Below are positions 39,312 through 47,933 of a stretch of DNA of 64,000 nt, piece by piece. The stretch comes from DATARH01 sp963712835. Lineage in GTDB: Bacteria > Pseudomonadota > Alphaproteobacteria > ATCC43930 > CGMCC-115725. Position numbers and translations under genes: made by a program. Position 1 is the stretch's first letter. Every line of letters begins with the position of its first letter. The notes under the pieces are model-generated. The model worked only from the letters and a program-made list of their open reading frames with translations. It had not been told where the DNA came from and ran no database searches. The stretch spans positions 186,001 to 250,000 of the forward strand of contig CAVQJJ010000019.1 of NCBI GenBank assembly GCA_963712835.1. The letters run 5' to 3'.

Positions 39312-41672
39312 ATGGCCGATGGGGGAGTTGCGACGGCGGCGCGCGCCGGGGTCGGCCAATCGCCGCGCCGCCGCGAGGACGAGCGGTTTCTCACCGGGCG
39401 CGGCTGCTACGGCGACGATCTGAACCTGCCGGGCCAGGCAATCGCCTTCATCCTGCGCTCGCCGCATGCCCATGCCGAGATCGCGGCGATCGACACGACG
39501 CACGCCGCCGCCGCTCCGGGCGTCGTCGCGGTGTTGACCGCGGCCGATTATCTCGCCGACGGCCATCGCCCGATGCTGCATGCCCCGGCGTCGCAAAGCC
39601 CGCCCGACATCACGCTCATCAACACCGACGGCTCGATGATCGCCGTGCCCCACCAGATGCCGCTCGCTCATGACCGGGTGCGGTTTGTCGGCGAGGCGGT
39701 GGCGCTGGTCGTCGCCGCGACGCTCGCGGCGGCGAAGGACGCGGCCGAACTCATCGCGATCGACTACCGCCCGCTGCCGGCCGTCTCCGCCGGTGCGGCG
39801 GCGGCAGCGCCGGAAGCATCGCGTCTCTGGGAGCAGTCTAACGTCGTCGTCGATGCGCTGGTCGGCGACGGCGCGGCGACCGACGCGGCCTTTGCCGGCG
39901 CCGCTCATATCGCGCGGCTCGACACGCATGTGCAGCGGGTGACGGGCGTGCCGATGGAGGCGCGCACCGCGCTCGCCGAATACGATCCGGAGACCGAGCG
40001 CTACACGCTTTATGCCGGCGGCGGCGGGGTCGGCCGGCCGCGCAAGGACATCGCGCATATGCTCGGCGTCGAGGAAAGCCGGCTGCGCGTCGTTGCCTAC
40101 GATGTCGGCGGCAATTACGGCACGCGCAACAACACCTACCCGGAATTCGCGCTCGCTTGCTGGGCGGCGCGACGGCTCGGCCGGCCGGTCAAGTGGCTGT
40201 GCGAGCGCGGCGAGGCGCTGTTGACCGATTTCCAGGGCCGCGATCTCACCGTCTCGGCTGAACTGGCGCTCGACGCGGCGGGTCATTTCCTTGCCTTCCG
40301 CACCTCAAATCTCAGCAATCTCGGCGCTTACGCCGCCTCGTTCGTGCCCCTCACCAAGGGTACCGAGCTCAGCACCAGCCTGTACCGCACGCCGGTGGCG
40401 CATGCGCGGGCACGCGCTGTGTTTAGCAACACGGTCTCGACCGCGCCTTATCGCAGCGCCGGGCGGCCCGAAGTCATGTTCGTCATGGAGCGCCTCGTCG
40501 ATATCGCGGCGCGCGAATTCGGTTTCGACCGGGTCGAGTTGCGCCGCCGCAACCTGATCCCCGAGGCGGCGCTGCCCTACCCGAACCCGTTCGGCATGAC
40601 CTATGATAGCGGCGCCTACGAGCAGATCCTCGACCGCACGCTGGCCCTGGCGGATTGGGACGGTTTCCCGGCGCGGCGCGCGGCCTCCCGCGCCGCCGGC
40701 AGGTATCGCGGCATCGGGCTCGGCACCTATGTCGAGTTGCAGAGCGGTTCGCCCTTCGAGGAAGCTGTCGTGCATGTCCGGCCGGAGGGGCTGCTCGAGG
40801 TCGAGATCGGCACCTTGTCGAGCGGGCAGGGGCACGAGACCAGCTACGCCCAGCTCCTCGCCGACTGGCTCGGGGTCGAGAACCACCGCGTCCGGCTTAT
40901 CACCGGCGACACCGACCGCAACAAATTCGCCGCCGGCTCGCATTCCGGCCGCTCGATCCGGCTGGCCTCGATCACCATCCACGCCGCCTCGCAGCGCATC
41001 GTCGAGAAGGGGCTGCGGATCGCCGCCCATCTGCTGGAAACGGCGGAAGCGGATATCGCCTTCGCCGAAGGACGGTTCACCGTGCAGGGCACCGACCGTT
41101 CGGTCGAACTGTTCGCGGTGGCCGCGGCGGCGGAGCGCGACGCGCGCCTGCCGGAGGAGTTGCGCGGTCCGCTCAAGGGCATGGGCGATGTGGTCAGCCG
41201 GATTTCATCCTTCCCGCATGGCTGGCATATCGCCGAGGTCGAGATCGATCCCGAGACCGGCAGGGTCGAACTCGCCCGCTACACCGCGATCGACGACGTC
41301 GGCCGTGCCGTCAACCCGATGATCATCCACGGCCAGACGCATGGCGGCATCGCCCAGGGGATGGGCCAGGCACTGATGGAACATTGCACCGTCGATCCCG
41401 ACAGCGGCCAGCCGCTCGCCGGCTCGTTCATGGATTACGCGATGCCGCGCGCCGGGGACCTGCCGTTCTTTGCGACCGACCTTAGCGAGGTGCCGTCGAC
41501 CACGCACCCGCTCGGCTTCCGCGGCGGCGGCGAAGGCGGCATCACCCCGGCGCTCGGAGTCATCACCAACGCGGTCGTCGATGCGCTCGCCGAGTTCGGC
41601 GTGACGCACATCGAAATGCCGGCCACGCCAGAGAAGGTTTGGCGGGCGATGCGCTATTCTGCAAGGTCGTAA
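39312..41672 (+). CDS. Molybdopterin-binding large subunit, xanthine dehydrogenase family (orphan)
   Basis: A 786-residue CoxL-like molybdenum hydroxylase subunit. It begins with RREDERFLTGRGCYGDDLNLPG and RSPHAHAEIAAIDT of the N-terminal domain. The cofactor domain has YDVGGNYGTRNNTYPEFALA where most relatives have GGGFGxK, then APYRSAGRPEVMFVMERLVD, SGQGHETSYAQLLADWLG, and the catalytic-Glu loop GFRGGGEGGITPA. No FAD or 2Fe-2S subunit gene is adjacent, unlike the complete set at 57.2-60.9 kb. It converges on amtB with a 19-bp overlap. The substrate is unknown; activity would need redox partners encoded elsewhere. Confidence 0.87.
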   Translation: MADGGVATAARAGVGQSPRRREDERFLTGRGCYGDDLNLPGQAIAFILRSPHAHAEIAAIDTTHAAAAPGVVAVLTAADYLADGHRPMLHAPASQSPPDITLINTDGSMIAVPHQMPLAHDRVRFVGEAVALVVAATLAAAKDAAELIAIDYRPLPAVSAGAAAAAPEASRLWEQSNVVVDALVGDGAATDAAFAGAAHIARLDTHVQRVTGVPMEARTALAEYDPETERYTLYAGGGGVGRPRKDIAHMLGVEESRLRVVAYDVGGNYGTRNNTYPEFALACWAARRLGRPVKWLCERGEALLTDFQGRDLTVSAELALDAAGHFLAFRTSNLSNLGAYAASFVPLTKGTELSTSLYRTPVAHARARAVFSNTVSTAPYRSAGRPEVMFVMERLVDIAAREFGFDRVELRRRNLIPEAALPYPNPFGMTYDSGAYEQILDRTLALADWDGFPARRAASRAAGRYRGIGLGTYVELQSGSPFEEAVVHVRPEGLLEVEIGTLSSGQGHETSYAQLLADWLGVENHRVRLITGDTDRNKFAAGSHSGRSIRLASITIHAASQRIVEKGLRIAAHLLETAEADIAFAEGRFTVQGTDRSVELFAVAAAAERDARLPEELRGPLKGMGDVVSRISSFPHGWHIAEVEIDPETGRVELARYTAIDDVGRAVNPMIIHGQTHGGIAQGMGQALMEHCTVDPDSGQPLAGSFMDYAMPRAGDLPFFATDLSEVPSTTHPLGFRGGGEGGITPALGVITNAVVDALAEFGVTHIEMPATPEKVWRAMRYSARS

Positions 41673-42991
41673 GCCCGTTCGCCGTGGATCACCAGGTCGA
41701 GGCCCTCGCGCTGCTCGTCGACGCTGAGTTTGAGGCCGACCGTCGCTCGCAGCAGCGCGATGATGACGACCGTGCCGATCACCGACCAGACGACCGCGGC
41801 GCCGACGCCCAGCGCCTGCGCGCCGAGCTGCTGCGGCCCGTTGAGAGCGTGGCCGAACCCGCTGCCGCCGAATGCGGGGAGCGCGAATAGGGCGACCAGC
41901 AGCGAGCCGAGCATCCCGCCGACACCGTGCACCGCGAACACATCGAGCGAATCGTCGATCTTGAGCCGGCTCTTGATAAACCCGGTGGCGAAAAAGCACA
42001 GCGTGCCGCCGGCCGCGCCCATGACCACCGCGCCGAGCGGGCCGACATAACCCGAGGCCGGGGTGATCGTCGCCAGGCCGGCGACGCACCCGGTGACGAT
42101 GCCGACCGAGGTCGGCTTGCCGAGGCGCAGCCGCTCGATGCTGATCCAGGCGAGCCCGGCCGCGGCGGCGGCGAGATGTGTGGCCAGGATCGCCGACGCC
42201 GCCGAGGCGTCGGCCGCCAGTGCGCTGCCGCCGTTGAAGCCGAACCAGCCGACCCACAGCATCCCCGCGCCGGCCATCGTCATCCCGGGGCTGTGCGGCG
42301 GCGCGAGGTGATGCGGGAAGCCGGTGCGCGGTCCGACCATGATTGCCGCGACCAGCGCCGAAATCCCCGCCGTCGTGTGCACGACAATGCCGCCGGCGAA
42401 ATCGATCGTGCCCGCCGCTGCGAGCCAGCCGCCGCCCCACACCCAATGCGCCACCGGCACATAGACCAGCACCAGCCACGCCGCGGAGAACAGCACGACA
42501 AAGCTGAACCGCGCCCGCTCGGTAAAGGCGCCGATGATCAGCGCCGGGGTGATGATCGCGAACGTCATCTGAAACAGCGCGAACGCCGCCTCGGGGATGC
42601 CGTTGGGCAGCAGATGCTCGCGCACCTGGGTCAGGAAGGCGCCGCCGAGCGAGCCGATGACCTCGTTAAGGCCCGAATTGGTCGCGCTCGTAAAGACAAG
42701 GCTGTAGCCGAACAGCACCCAGAGCAGAGACACCACGCAGCTGATGACGAAACAATGCATCAGCACCGACAGCAGGTTCCGCGCCCGCACCAGGCCGCCG
42801 TAAAACAGCGCGAGGCCCGGCAGCGTCATGAACAGAACGAGCGCCGAGGCGACGAGCACCCAGGCTGTCGCGCCGCTATCGATCCCCGCCGGCGTGGCCG
42901 CCTGGGCGCTGCCGAGGGACAAGGTGAGCACGCCGATCGTTGCAAGAAAAAGGCGCAGCGCTCTACGCGCCGCGCCGATGGCCCCCGACAT
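41654..42991 (-). CDS. amtB: Ammonium transporter
   Basis: A 445-residue Amt/Mep/Rh channel with a cleavable signal (FLATIGVLTLSLGSAQA) and eleven helices. The periplasmic mouth has the Trp/Phe/Ser region, and the conserved aspartate stands in TIDFAGGIVVHTTAG, which also gives the first pore His. The second pore His is in VFAVHGVGGMLGSL. Family block GWFGFNGGSAL is intact, and the C-terminal tail (SVDEQREGLDLVIHGERAY) is the GlnK-binding kind. No glnK or glnB gene is adjacent, which is less usual. The last codons overlap the convergent hydroxylase gene. Confidence 0.95.
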   Translation of the reverse strand: MSGAIGAARRALRLFLATIGVLTLSLGSAQAATPAGIDSGATAWVLVASALVLFMTLPGLALFYGGLVRARNLLSVLMHCFVISCVVSLLWVLFGYSLVFTSATNSGLNEVIGSLGGAFLTQVREHLLPNGIPEAAFALFQMTFAIITPALIIGAFTERARFSFVVLFSAAWLVLVYVPVAHWVWGGGWLAAAGTIDFAGGIVVHTTAGISALVAAIMVGPRTGFPHHLAPPHSPGMTMAGAGMLWVGWFGFNGGSALAADASAASAILATHLAAAAAGLAWISIERLRLGKPTSVGIVTGCVAGLATITPASGYVGPLGAVVMGAAGGTLCFFATGFIKSRLKIDDSLDVFAVHGVGGMLGSLLVALFALPAFGGSGFGHALNGPQQLGAQALGVGAAVVWSVIGTVVIIALLRATVGLKLSVDEQREGLDLVIHGERAYDLAE

Positions 42992-43150
42992 CGCTATCTC
43001 CGCCTGCCTAAAATTTCAGCAGCCGTATAGTGGATGGGACGCGCGCGCACAACGTCCGCGTCGCCGCGGCTTAGCTTTCCGCCGCCGTACCGGCAACGCC
43101 CAGAGGTATGGTGGTCGATGCGCGTGAAGAGTGGGTGAGGACCTAACCGA

Positions 43151-44176
43151 TCAGCAGCGGCCGCCCGGCTGGCTGGGGCTGATGCAGGTGTTGGTGACCA
43201 CGGGCGGCGCGCCGGTGAGGATGGGCAGCGGCAGCAGATTGTGGTTGGTCCCGCCGTTATTCGCATAGGCAGTCTGCATAGCCGGCGGCGCCGAGCCCAT
43301 CGCCGCGACGACCGTCTGCACCGCCGCGGAATTGCTGGCGCGATAGAAGTAAGCGGCAGCCTGCCCCAACGCGGCGCCGATCGCGAATTGCTCAGTCGTA
43401 GACGTGCTCTGTCCGGCGCTGACAAAAGCAGCTGCCAGGCTCGGGTCCTGTTCGACCGTTATCGCCACCAGGTCGATCAGCGCGGGACCGCCTTGGGGAT
43501 GAAGGGCAAGGATGGAACGGACAAATTCCGCCGCGCCGTTGGGCGACTGCAGCGCCTGCCGCAATAGGAACAGCAGCTGATTGGGTCGCGGGTTCGGACC
43601 GGTGATGGGATTGCCCGGAGTCTGGCCCGGCAGAACCTGCGTCGATTGGCCGGCATGCAGTTCGACGGTATGGCCTCCGCCGGTCACCAATGCGATGCCT
43701 TGCTCGACATAGACCGTCGACGCGCCGCCTGGGGCGACATCGATGTCGAGGATCGTGCCGCGAATGCCGATCGAAGCAGCCGGGGTGTGAAGCTCATAGT
43801 CCGGTTTCGGCAGAGAGCCCGTCACAAATCGCGCTGCGCCTCTGGCGATCGACAGTGCGACCTGGGATTTCGACGGGTCTGGATCGAAGACGAATTTGTC
43901 CAGGGTCACCTGCGACGAAGGGCCGACCTCGAGTTGCGTGTTGTCTTGAAAGACGAGCCGCGTCGCACTCGCGGTGGCTGTCTCGACCAACTCGTTCGCC
44001 TGCACATCGATGCCGACACGAAGCGATATCCCGGCAGGCGCCGTCTCGACCTTGCCGGTGACCTTGTTAACGACCACCACCGCCGAGCCGATCGTCGCGG
44101 CGACCGCGGCGGACGCTATTCCGAACGCGAGCAACGCGCTCAACGCGAGCCGCCGCGGAGCAAAGATGCGTCTCAT
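43151..44176 (-). CDS. Secreted FecR-domain protein
   Basis: A 341-residue exported protein: signal peptide LALSALLAFGIASAAVAA, then a FecR-type beta domain with VVVNKVTGKVETAP, ANELVETATASATRLVFQD, NTQLEVGPSSQVTLDKFVFD and the marker segment ASIGIRGTILDIDV. The C-terminal 140 residues are helix-rich, and Gly/Pro/Asn-rich at the end. There is no N-terminal anti-sigma motif and no ECF sigma or TonB receptor gene nearby, so this belongs to the extracytoplasmic FecR-domain class of unknown role. Its ATG overlaps the TGA of the upstream TPP enzyme gene (ATGA). Confidence 0.82.
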   Translation of the reverse strand: MRRIFAPRRLALSALLAFGIASAAVAATIGSAVVVVNKVTGKVETAPAGISLRVGIDVQANELVETATASATRLVFQDNTQLEVGPSSQVTLDKFVFDPDPSKSQVALSIARGAARFVTGSLPKPDYELHTPAASIGIRGTILDIDVAPGGASTVYVEQGIALVTGGGHTVELHAGQSTQVLPGQTPGNPITGPNPRPNQLLFLLRQALQSPNGAAEFVRSILALHPQGGPALIDLVAITVEQDPSLAAAFVSAGQSTSTTEQFAIGAALGQAAAYFYRASNSAAVQTVVAAMGSAPPAMQTAYANNGGTNHNLLPLPILTGAPPVVTNTCISPSQPGGRC

Positions 44177-44772
44177 GGACTGACCTCATCAGCCGTGATT
44201 CCCAGCTTCTGCTGCAAATCCACGACGACCTGGGTGCGGCTGCGGCTGTTCCAGCGGCGGCGCTGGCCGATCGGCGCGTTCTCGATCTCGGGATAGACCT
44301 TGAGTGCGACGAAGACCGGGCCGGGCTTGTCCATGATCTGCGGCAGCGCGCGGTCGAAATCGTCGAGCTTGTCAAACGCCTGCGCGCGCGGATAGCCGGC
44401 GGCGAGCGCCAGTCTGTCGTACTTGACGTTCTTCGCGTTCGGCACCGGTTGACCGCCGGTCGTCGCGTAGACCTCGTTGTCGAGCAGAAAGTGATAGAAA
44501 TTGGCCGGCGCCTGCTCGGCGATCGTGGTCAGCATGCCGAGGCTCATCAAGATGTCGCCCTCGGAATCGAACAGCACGACCTTGCGGTTTGGTTGAGCGA
44601 GCGCCAAACCGAGCGCGAACCCGGCATGCCCGCCCATCGCCGGGTCGCCGAGCGGCAGGTCGAGATGCGGGTCCTGGGTCAACTCGACCCAGAACTTGCC
44701 GCCGCGCCCCGGCACCACGATCGCGTCGCCGCGATAGGGCCTGAAGGCGGCGAGGGCGTCGGCGATGCGCAT
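44173..44772 (-). CDS. TPP-dependent decarboxylase, beta (TPP-binding) subunit
   Basis: A 199-residue protein like the TPP-binding C-terminal half of sulfopyruvate or phosphonopyruvate decarboxylases (ComE type). The TPP motif is present as SEGDILMSLGMLTTIAEQAP followed about 27 residues after GD by LDNEVYATTGGQP. LPLGDPAMGGHAGFALGLAL precedes it. It follows its partner alpha-subunit gene by 15 bp and overlaps the FecR-domain gene by 4 nt. The acid decarboxylated is not readable; no coenzyme M or phosphonate genes lie beside it. Confidence 0.8.
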   Translation of the reverse strand: MRIADALAAFRPYRGDAIVVPGRGGKFWVELTQDPHLDLPLGDPAMGGHAGFALGLALAQPNRKVVLFDSEGDILMSLGMLTTIAEQAPANFYHFLLDNEVYATTGGQPVPNAKNVKYDRLALAAGYPRAQAFDKLDDFDRALPQIMDKPGPVFVALKVYPEIENAPIGQRRRWNSRSRTQVVVDLQQKLGITADEVSP

Positions 44773-44787
44773 CTTCCGCGGCTCCGA

Positions 44788-45297
44788 TTATCGATTGAAC
44801 CCGTGGAACTCGTCGCCGACAAGGACGACGACCGGCTTCTCGGTCTTCGCTGCCTCCTCGAACGCGACCGAGATGCGCGGTGCATCGGCGTCGTTTTCCA
44901 CCAGATAGTACTGAAGGCCGTAGGCGTTGATGAACGGTTCGGTATAGGTCGCGGCGGTGTCGGTGGTGACGCCGTGCCGCGTCCAACCGCGATAGCCGAC
45001 CATCATCACCACCCCGACATTCATGCTGAGCAGCCAGCCGCGCAGCGAATCGCCCGACTCCTGAAGGCCGGTGTTCTGGATGAGGATCATCGGCCGGGCG
45101 CCGCCGGCCGCGAGCCCCGAGGCGATCGAGCAAGCATGTCCTTCACGGCTGACGCCGACCAGGGTCAGCGACGGCTCCGCTTTCATCAACAGGTAGAGCC
45201 AGTTGGTCTCGCTGTCGGGCAGCCAGACGATATGGCTGACCCGATTCTTCTTCATCTCGGCGAGTACGGTTTCCGGGCTCAGCGATGCTTCACTCAT
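44788..45297 (-). CDS. TPP-dependent decarboxylase, alpha (PYR-domain) subunit
   Basis: A 169-residue protein matching the N-terminal pyrimidine-binding domain of split sulfopyruvate/phosphonopyruvate decarboxylases (ComD type). The activating glutamate region is GVSREGHACSIASGLAAGGA; IQNTGLQESGDSLRGWLL and MMVGYRGWTRHGV are the typical following blocks. Together with the beta gene it would form an alpha-beta heteromer acting on a 2-oxo acid. It is first in a three-gene minus-strand unit ending in the FecR-domain gene, and divergent from a PPOX gene 65 bp away. Confidence 0.8.
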   Translation of the reverse strand: MSEASLSPETVLAEMKKNRVSHIVWLPDSETNWLYLLMKAEPSLTLVGVSREGHACSIASGLAAGGARPMILIQNTGLQESGDSLRGWLLSMNVGVVMMVGYRGWTRHGVTTDTAATYTEPFINAYGLQYYLVENDADAPRISVAFEEAAKTEKPVVVLVGDEFHGFNR

Positions 45298-45361
45298 GGC
45301 CTGTCCCTAAATCTTGGGTAGAACCATAGGCAGCCGGGACACATTGCCGCAAGATTATCGC

Positions 45362-45787
45362 ATGCTCAGTGACAGCCAGCGCGATTTTATCGAGAGAAGC
45401 CGGATCGGCCGTTTGGCGACCGCCGACTCATCGGGGGCGCCGTATCTCGTGCCGGTGTGCTTCGCGCTCGCCGAGGCCTCGCTCTACATCACGATCGACG
45501 AAAAGCCGAAACGGCGCGATCGGCCGATGAAACGCGTGCGCAACATTCTCGAAAACCCGCGCGCCGCGTTTGTCGTCGACCGCTGGGACGAGGACTGGGC
45601 TCGGCTCGGCTGGGTCCTGCTGCGCGGCCCGGCGGAAATCCTCGACAGCGGCGCCGAACACGACGCCGCCCAGGAATCGCTGCGCCGGCGCTACCCGCAA
45701 TACCGCGCGATGAACCTCGCCGACTTGCCGGTCATCGCGCTGCGCATCACCGATGTCGCGAGTTGGGGCGATCTGTCGGCGGACTGA
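45362..45787 (+). CDS. PPOX-class flavin/F420-binding protein
   Basis: A 141-residue split-barrel protein similar to the TIGR03668-type PPOX group. Blocks are IERSRIGRLATADSSGAPYLVP, ITIDEKPKR and RVRNILENPRAAFVVDRWDEDW, followed by GWVLLRGPAEIL. These small proteins bind F420 or flavin and reduce unsaturated substrates or haem-derived ligands. The ATG at 45362 is chosen because it begins the conserved region; a TTG at 45314 would extend it into the promoter area. No strong ribosome site is visible. Confidence 0.82.
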   Translation: MLSDSQRDFIERSRIGRLATADSSGAPYLVPVCFALAEASLYITIDEKPKRRDRPMKRVRNILENPRAAFVVDRWDEDWARLGWVLLRGPAEILDSGAEHDAAQESLRRRYPQYRAMNLADLPVIALRITDVASWGDLSAD

Positions 45788-45813
45788 CTGGCGTACCGGG
45801 AAGGAGCGGGGCG

Positions 45814-46464
45814 ACGAATTACGGTTTCGTACTCCACGGCAGCCCGCACTCGCTGCCGACGTATCGGGTGGCCTTGATGCTGCGCCTCTGCGGGGTCGGC
45901 TTTCGCTTTCGCTATGTCAGCTTCCAGCGACGCATGCACCTGACCCCCGAGTTCCGCACGCTATCGCGATGGGCGCAGGTGCCGGTGCTGGAGCACGCCG
46001 GCCGCGTGCTGCTGCAATCGGCGGCTATCCTCGAATACCTGTCGGAAAGCCTCGACCGTTTCCGGGGTGACGCCGCGGCTCGGCAGGACATTCGCGAATG
46101 GCTGTTCTGGGATGCCGATCGCCTGTATCCGCCGCTTTACGGATGGTACAGCGTCAGTCTCGGCCGGCGCGGACTGCTGCCGTTGCCCTTTGATGACGCT
46201 GTTGTAGCGCGCTGGCAGACTCTGGGCGAGACGGCGCTGGCGGTGCTCCACGCGCATCTCGCGACGCGGCAGTTTCTCGTTGGCGCCGAGCCGACGATCG
46301 CCGACATCGCCAGCTATGGCGATATTGCTTTCGCGCAGCTGAGCGGGCGTGACCTCGTGGAATGGCCAAATGTCACCGCGTGGGCAGGGCGCATCGAGGC
46401 GCTTCATGGTTTCGCCGCGCCGTTCGACCTGCTGGCTATGCAGGACGCCGAGATCACGCCTTAG
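45814..46464 (+). CDS. Glutathione S-transferase-like protein (start codon uncertain)
   Basis: About 216 residues with a GST fold. The N-terminal thioredoxin domain reads TNYGFVLHGSPHSLPTYRVALMLRLC, then WAQVPVLEHAGRVLLQSAAILEYL (the cis-Pro and E/Q-S glutathione-site block). The helical C-terminal domain has FLVGAEPTIADIASYGDIAF. No ATG, GTG or TTG precedes the conserved N-terminus in frame after the upstream gene ends; AGGAG at 45802-45806 is placed for an ACG at 45814 or GCG at 45811. GTG 45868 would delete the first strand. The start may be non-standard or mutated. Confidence 0.75.
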   Translation, partial: TNYGFVLHGSPHSLPTYRVALMLRLCGVGFRFRYVSFQRRMHLTPEFRTLSRWAQVPVLEHAGRVLLQSAAILEYLSESLDRFRGDAAARQDIREWLFWDADRLYPPLYGWYSVSLGRRGLLPLPFDDAVVARWQTLGETALAVLHAHLATRQFLVGAEPTIADIASYGDIAFAQLSGRDLVEWPNVTAWAGRIEALHGFAAPFDLLAMQDAEITP

Positions 46465-46546
46465 CCTGAAGATCGCACGATGACCTCAACGGTCATCTCG
46501 GATGCTGCCTGCCAGGCGATTTATCGCCGGACTGAACGCCGGGACA

Positions 46547-46786
46547 TCAAAGCTCGTATTTGGCGCAGGCGTGGGGGTCGGTCGGGTGGTCGTTGTGGCA
46601 CTGACCGCGTAGCATCGCCATAAACGAGCCGGGCGCGCCCTGCCAGCTGTGCAACGCGTTGCGATCCTGCTGGGTCAACGGATAGTCGTGGCTTATCCTG
46701 AACCACTCCCAGGAATCGCGCAGGAAGGGCGAGACGAACGCCGCGATGATTACACAAGCCAAGACGATCGAAAGAACGCGTCCCAT
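46547..46786 (-). CDS. Small membrane-anchored hypothetical protein (79 aa)
   Basis: The peptide has one N-terminal helix (VLSIVLACVIIAAFVSPFL) and a hydrophilic C-terminal domain ending with CHNDHPTDPHACAKYEL, whose two cysteines might form a disulfide or bind metal. Codon use is in keeping with the neighbours. I do not recognise the family. It is isolated between two plus-strand genes. The 276 bp upstream of its start (to 47062) show no other gene. Confidence 0.5.
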   Translation of the reverse strand: MGRVLSIVLACVIIAAFVSPFLRDSWEWFRISHDYPLTQQDRNALHSWQGAPGSFMAMLRGQCHNDHPTDPHACAKYEL

Positions 46787-47062
46787 TCTGCGACTGGCTT
46801 CCTAATCCCGGCCGTTTACCACCAGCATTGATATAATTCCGTCTTAATTGGCATCAATGCGCAGAAAAGCCAATTAATCGGCTGGCTACAACCGCTCGCG
46901 GTTGCGCTTGGCATCAAGAGCTTCTGGCCTCGATCGAGGATAGGAACGGTCTTGATCTCCCTCGCGCGTATCGGCGATCCAGCACTTCAAGCGCCGCTGC
47001 CCGCTAGCGGCGCTCTGGCAATCGCGGCTAAGGTTGCGTCGCGGTTTCTGAGGGAGGACGAG

Positions 47063-47914
47063 ATGCATTTCGGCGTCTTGATGTTCATGACCGACTACGC
47101 GATGCCTGCCGCGGATTTGGCGCGGGCGATGGAGGAGCGCGGTTTCGAATTGCTGTGGGCACCCGAGCACTCGCACATCCCGCTGTCGCGCAAGACGCCG
47201 TTCCCCGGCGGCGGCGACCTGCCGAAGCAGTATTTTGATGCGATGGACCCGTTCATCTCGCTGACCGCCGCGGCGGCCGCGACCAAGACCTTGAAGGTCG
47301 CGACCGGCGTCTGCCTGGTGATCCAGCGCGATACGATCCAGCTCGCCAAGACCGTCGCCTCGCTCGACCAGACCTCGGGCGGCCGGTTCCTTTTCGGCAT
47401 CGGCGGCGGCTGGAACCAGGACGAGATGGAGGATCACGGCACCGTCTATGGCACGCGCTTCAAGCGCATGCGCGAGCAGGTCGAGGCGATGCGCGAGATC
47501 TGGACCAAGTCCAAGCCGGAATATCACGGCGACATCGTCGATTTCCCGCCGATGATGACCTGGCCGAAGCCGGCGCAGACCCCGCTGCCGGTGATTGTCG
47601 GCGGCGCCTTCCCGCACGCGGCACGGCGCGCGGTGCGCTACGGCAACGGCTGGGCGCCGATTTCCGGCCGGCCGCCTTATGGCGACATCGACAGCTACCT
47701 CCCGCAGTACAAGCAGATGCTGGCCGAGGCCGGCCGCACCATCGAGGACGTGCCGATCACGCTGATGGGCGCCGGCGACGATGCCGATCTGCTAAGGCGC
47801 TACCGCGACATGGGTGTGGTGCGCTGGGTGGCGATGGTGCCGGCCGAAGGCGCCGACAAGATGCTGCCGCGTCTCGACAAATGGGCGGGCATCATGCGGC
47901 AGGTCAACGGCTGA
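47063..47914 (+). CDS. LLM-class (luciferase-like) flavin-dependent oxidoreductase
   Basis: A 283-residue TIM-barrel protein of the bacterial-luciferase family, closest in style to the TIGR03619 F420-dependent group. Blocks are FGVLMFMTDYAMPAADLARA, ERGFELLWAPEHSHIP, TGVCLVIQRDTIQLAKTVAS, GGRFLFGIGGGWNQDEMEDHG and VIVGGAFPHAARRAVRYGNG. It may use F420H2 or FMNH2. GGGAGG before ATG 47063 fixes the start; the frame extends further upstream without conserved sequence. It heads a four-gene plus-strand run with an SMP-30 hydrolase, CinA and a metallophosphoesterase. Confidence 0.87.
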   Translation: MHFGVLMFMTDYAMPAADLARAMEERGFELLWAPEHSHIPLSRKTPFPGGGDLPKQYFDAMDPFISLTAAAAATKTLKVATGVCLVIQRDTIQLAKTVASLDQTSGGRFLFGIGGGWNQDEMEDHGTVYGTRFKRMREQVEAMREIWTKSKPEYHGDIVDFPPMMTWPKPAQTPLPVIVGGAFPHAARRAVRYGNGWAPISGRPPYGDIDSYLPQYKQMLAEAGRTIEDVPITLMGAGDDADLLRRYRDMGVVRWVAMVPAEGADKMLPRLDKWAGIMRQVNG

Positions 47915-47933
47915 GCAAAAAGGGGAGGGGCGC

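Noticed and set aside
41927..43030. 367-codon plus-strand frame over amtB
   Set aside because: Extremely Arg/His/Asp-rich text antisense to a clear membrane transporter; a shadow.
44173..45297. A phosphonate or coenzyme M biosynthesis system around the TPP enzyme
   Set aside because: Only the two decarboxylase subunits are present. The PEP-mutase-superfamily gene at the window start is 43 kb away and looks like the methylisocitrate-lyase or oxaloacetate-decarboxylase branch.
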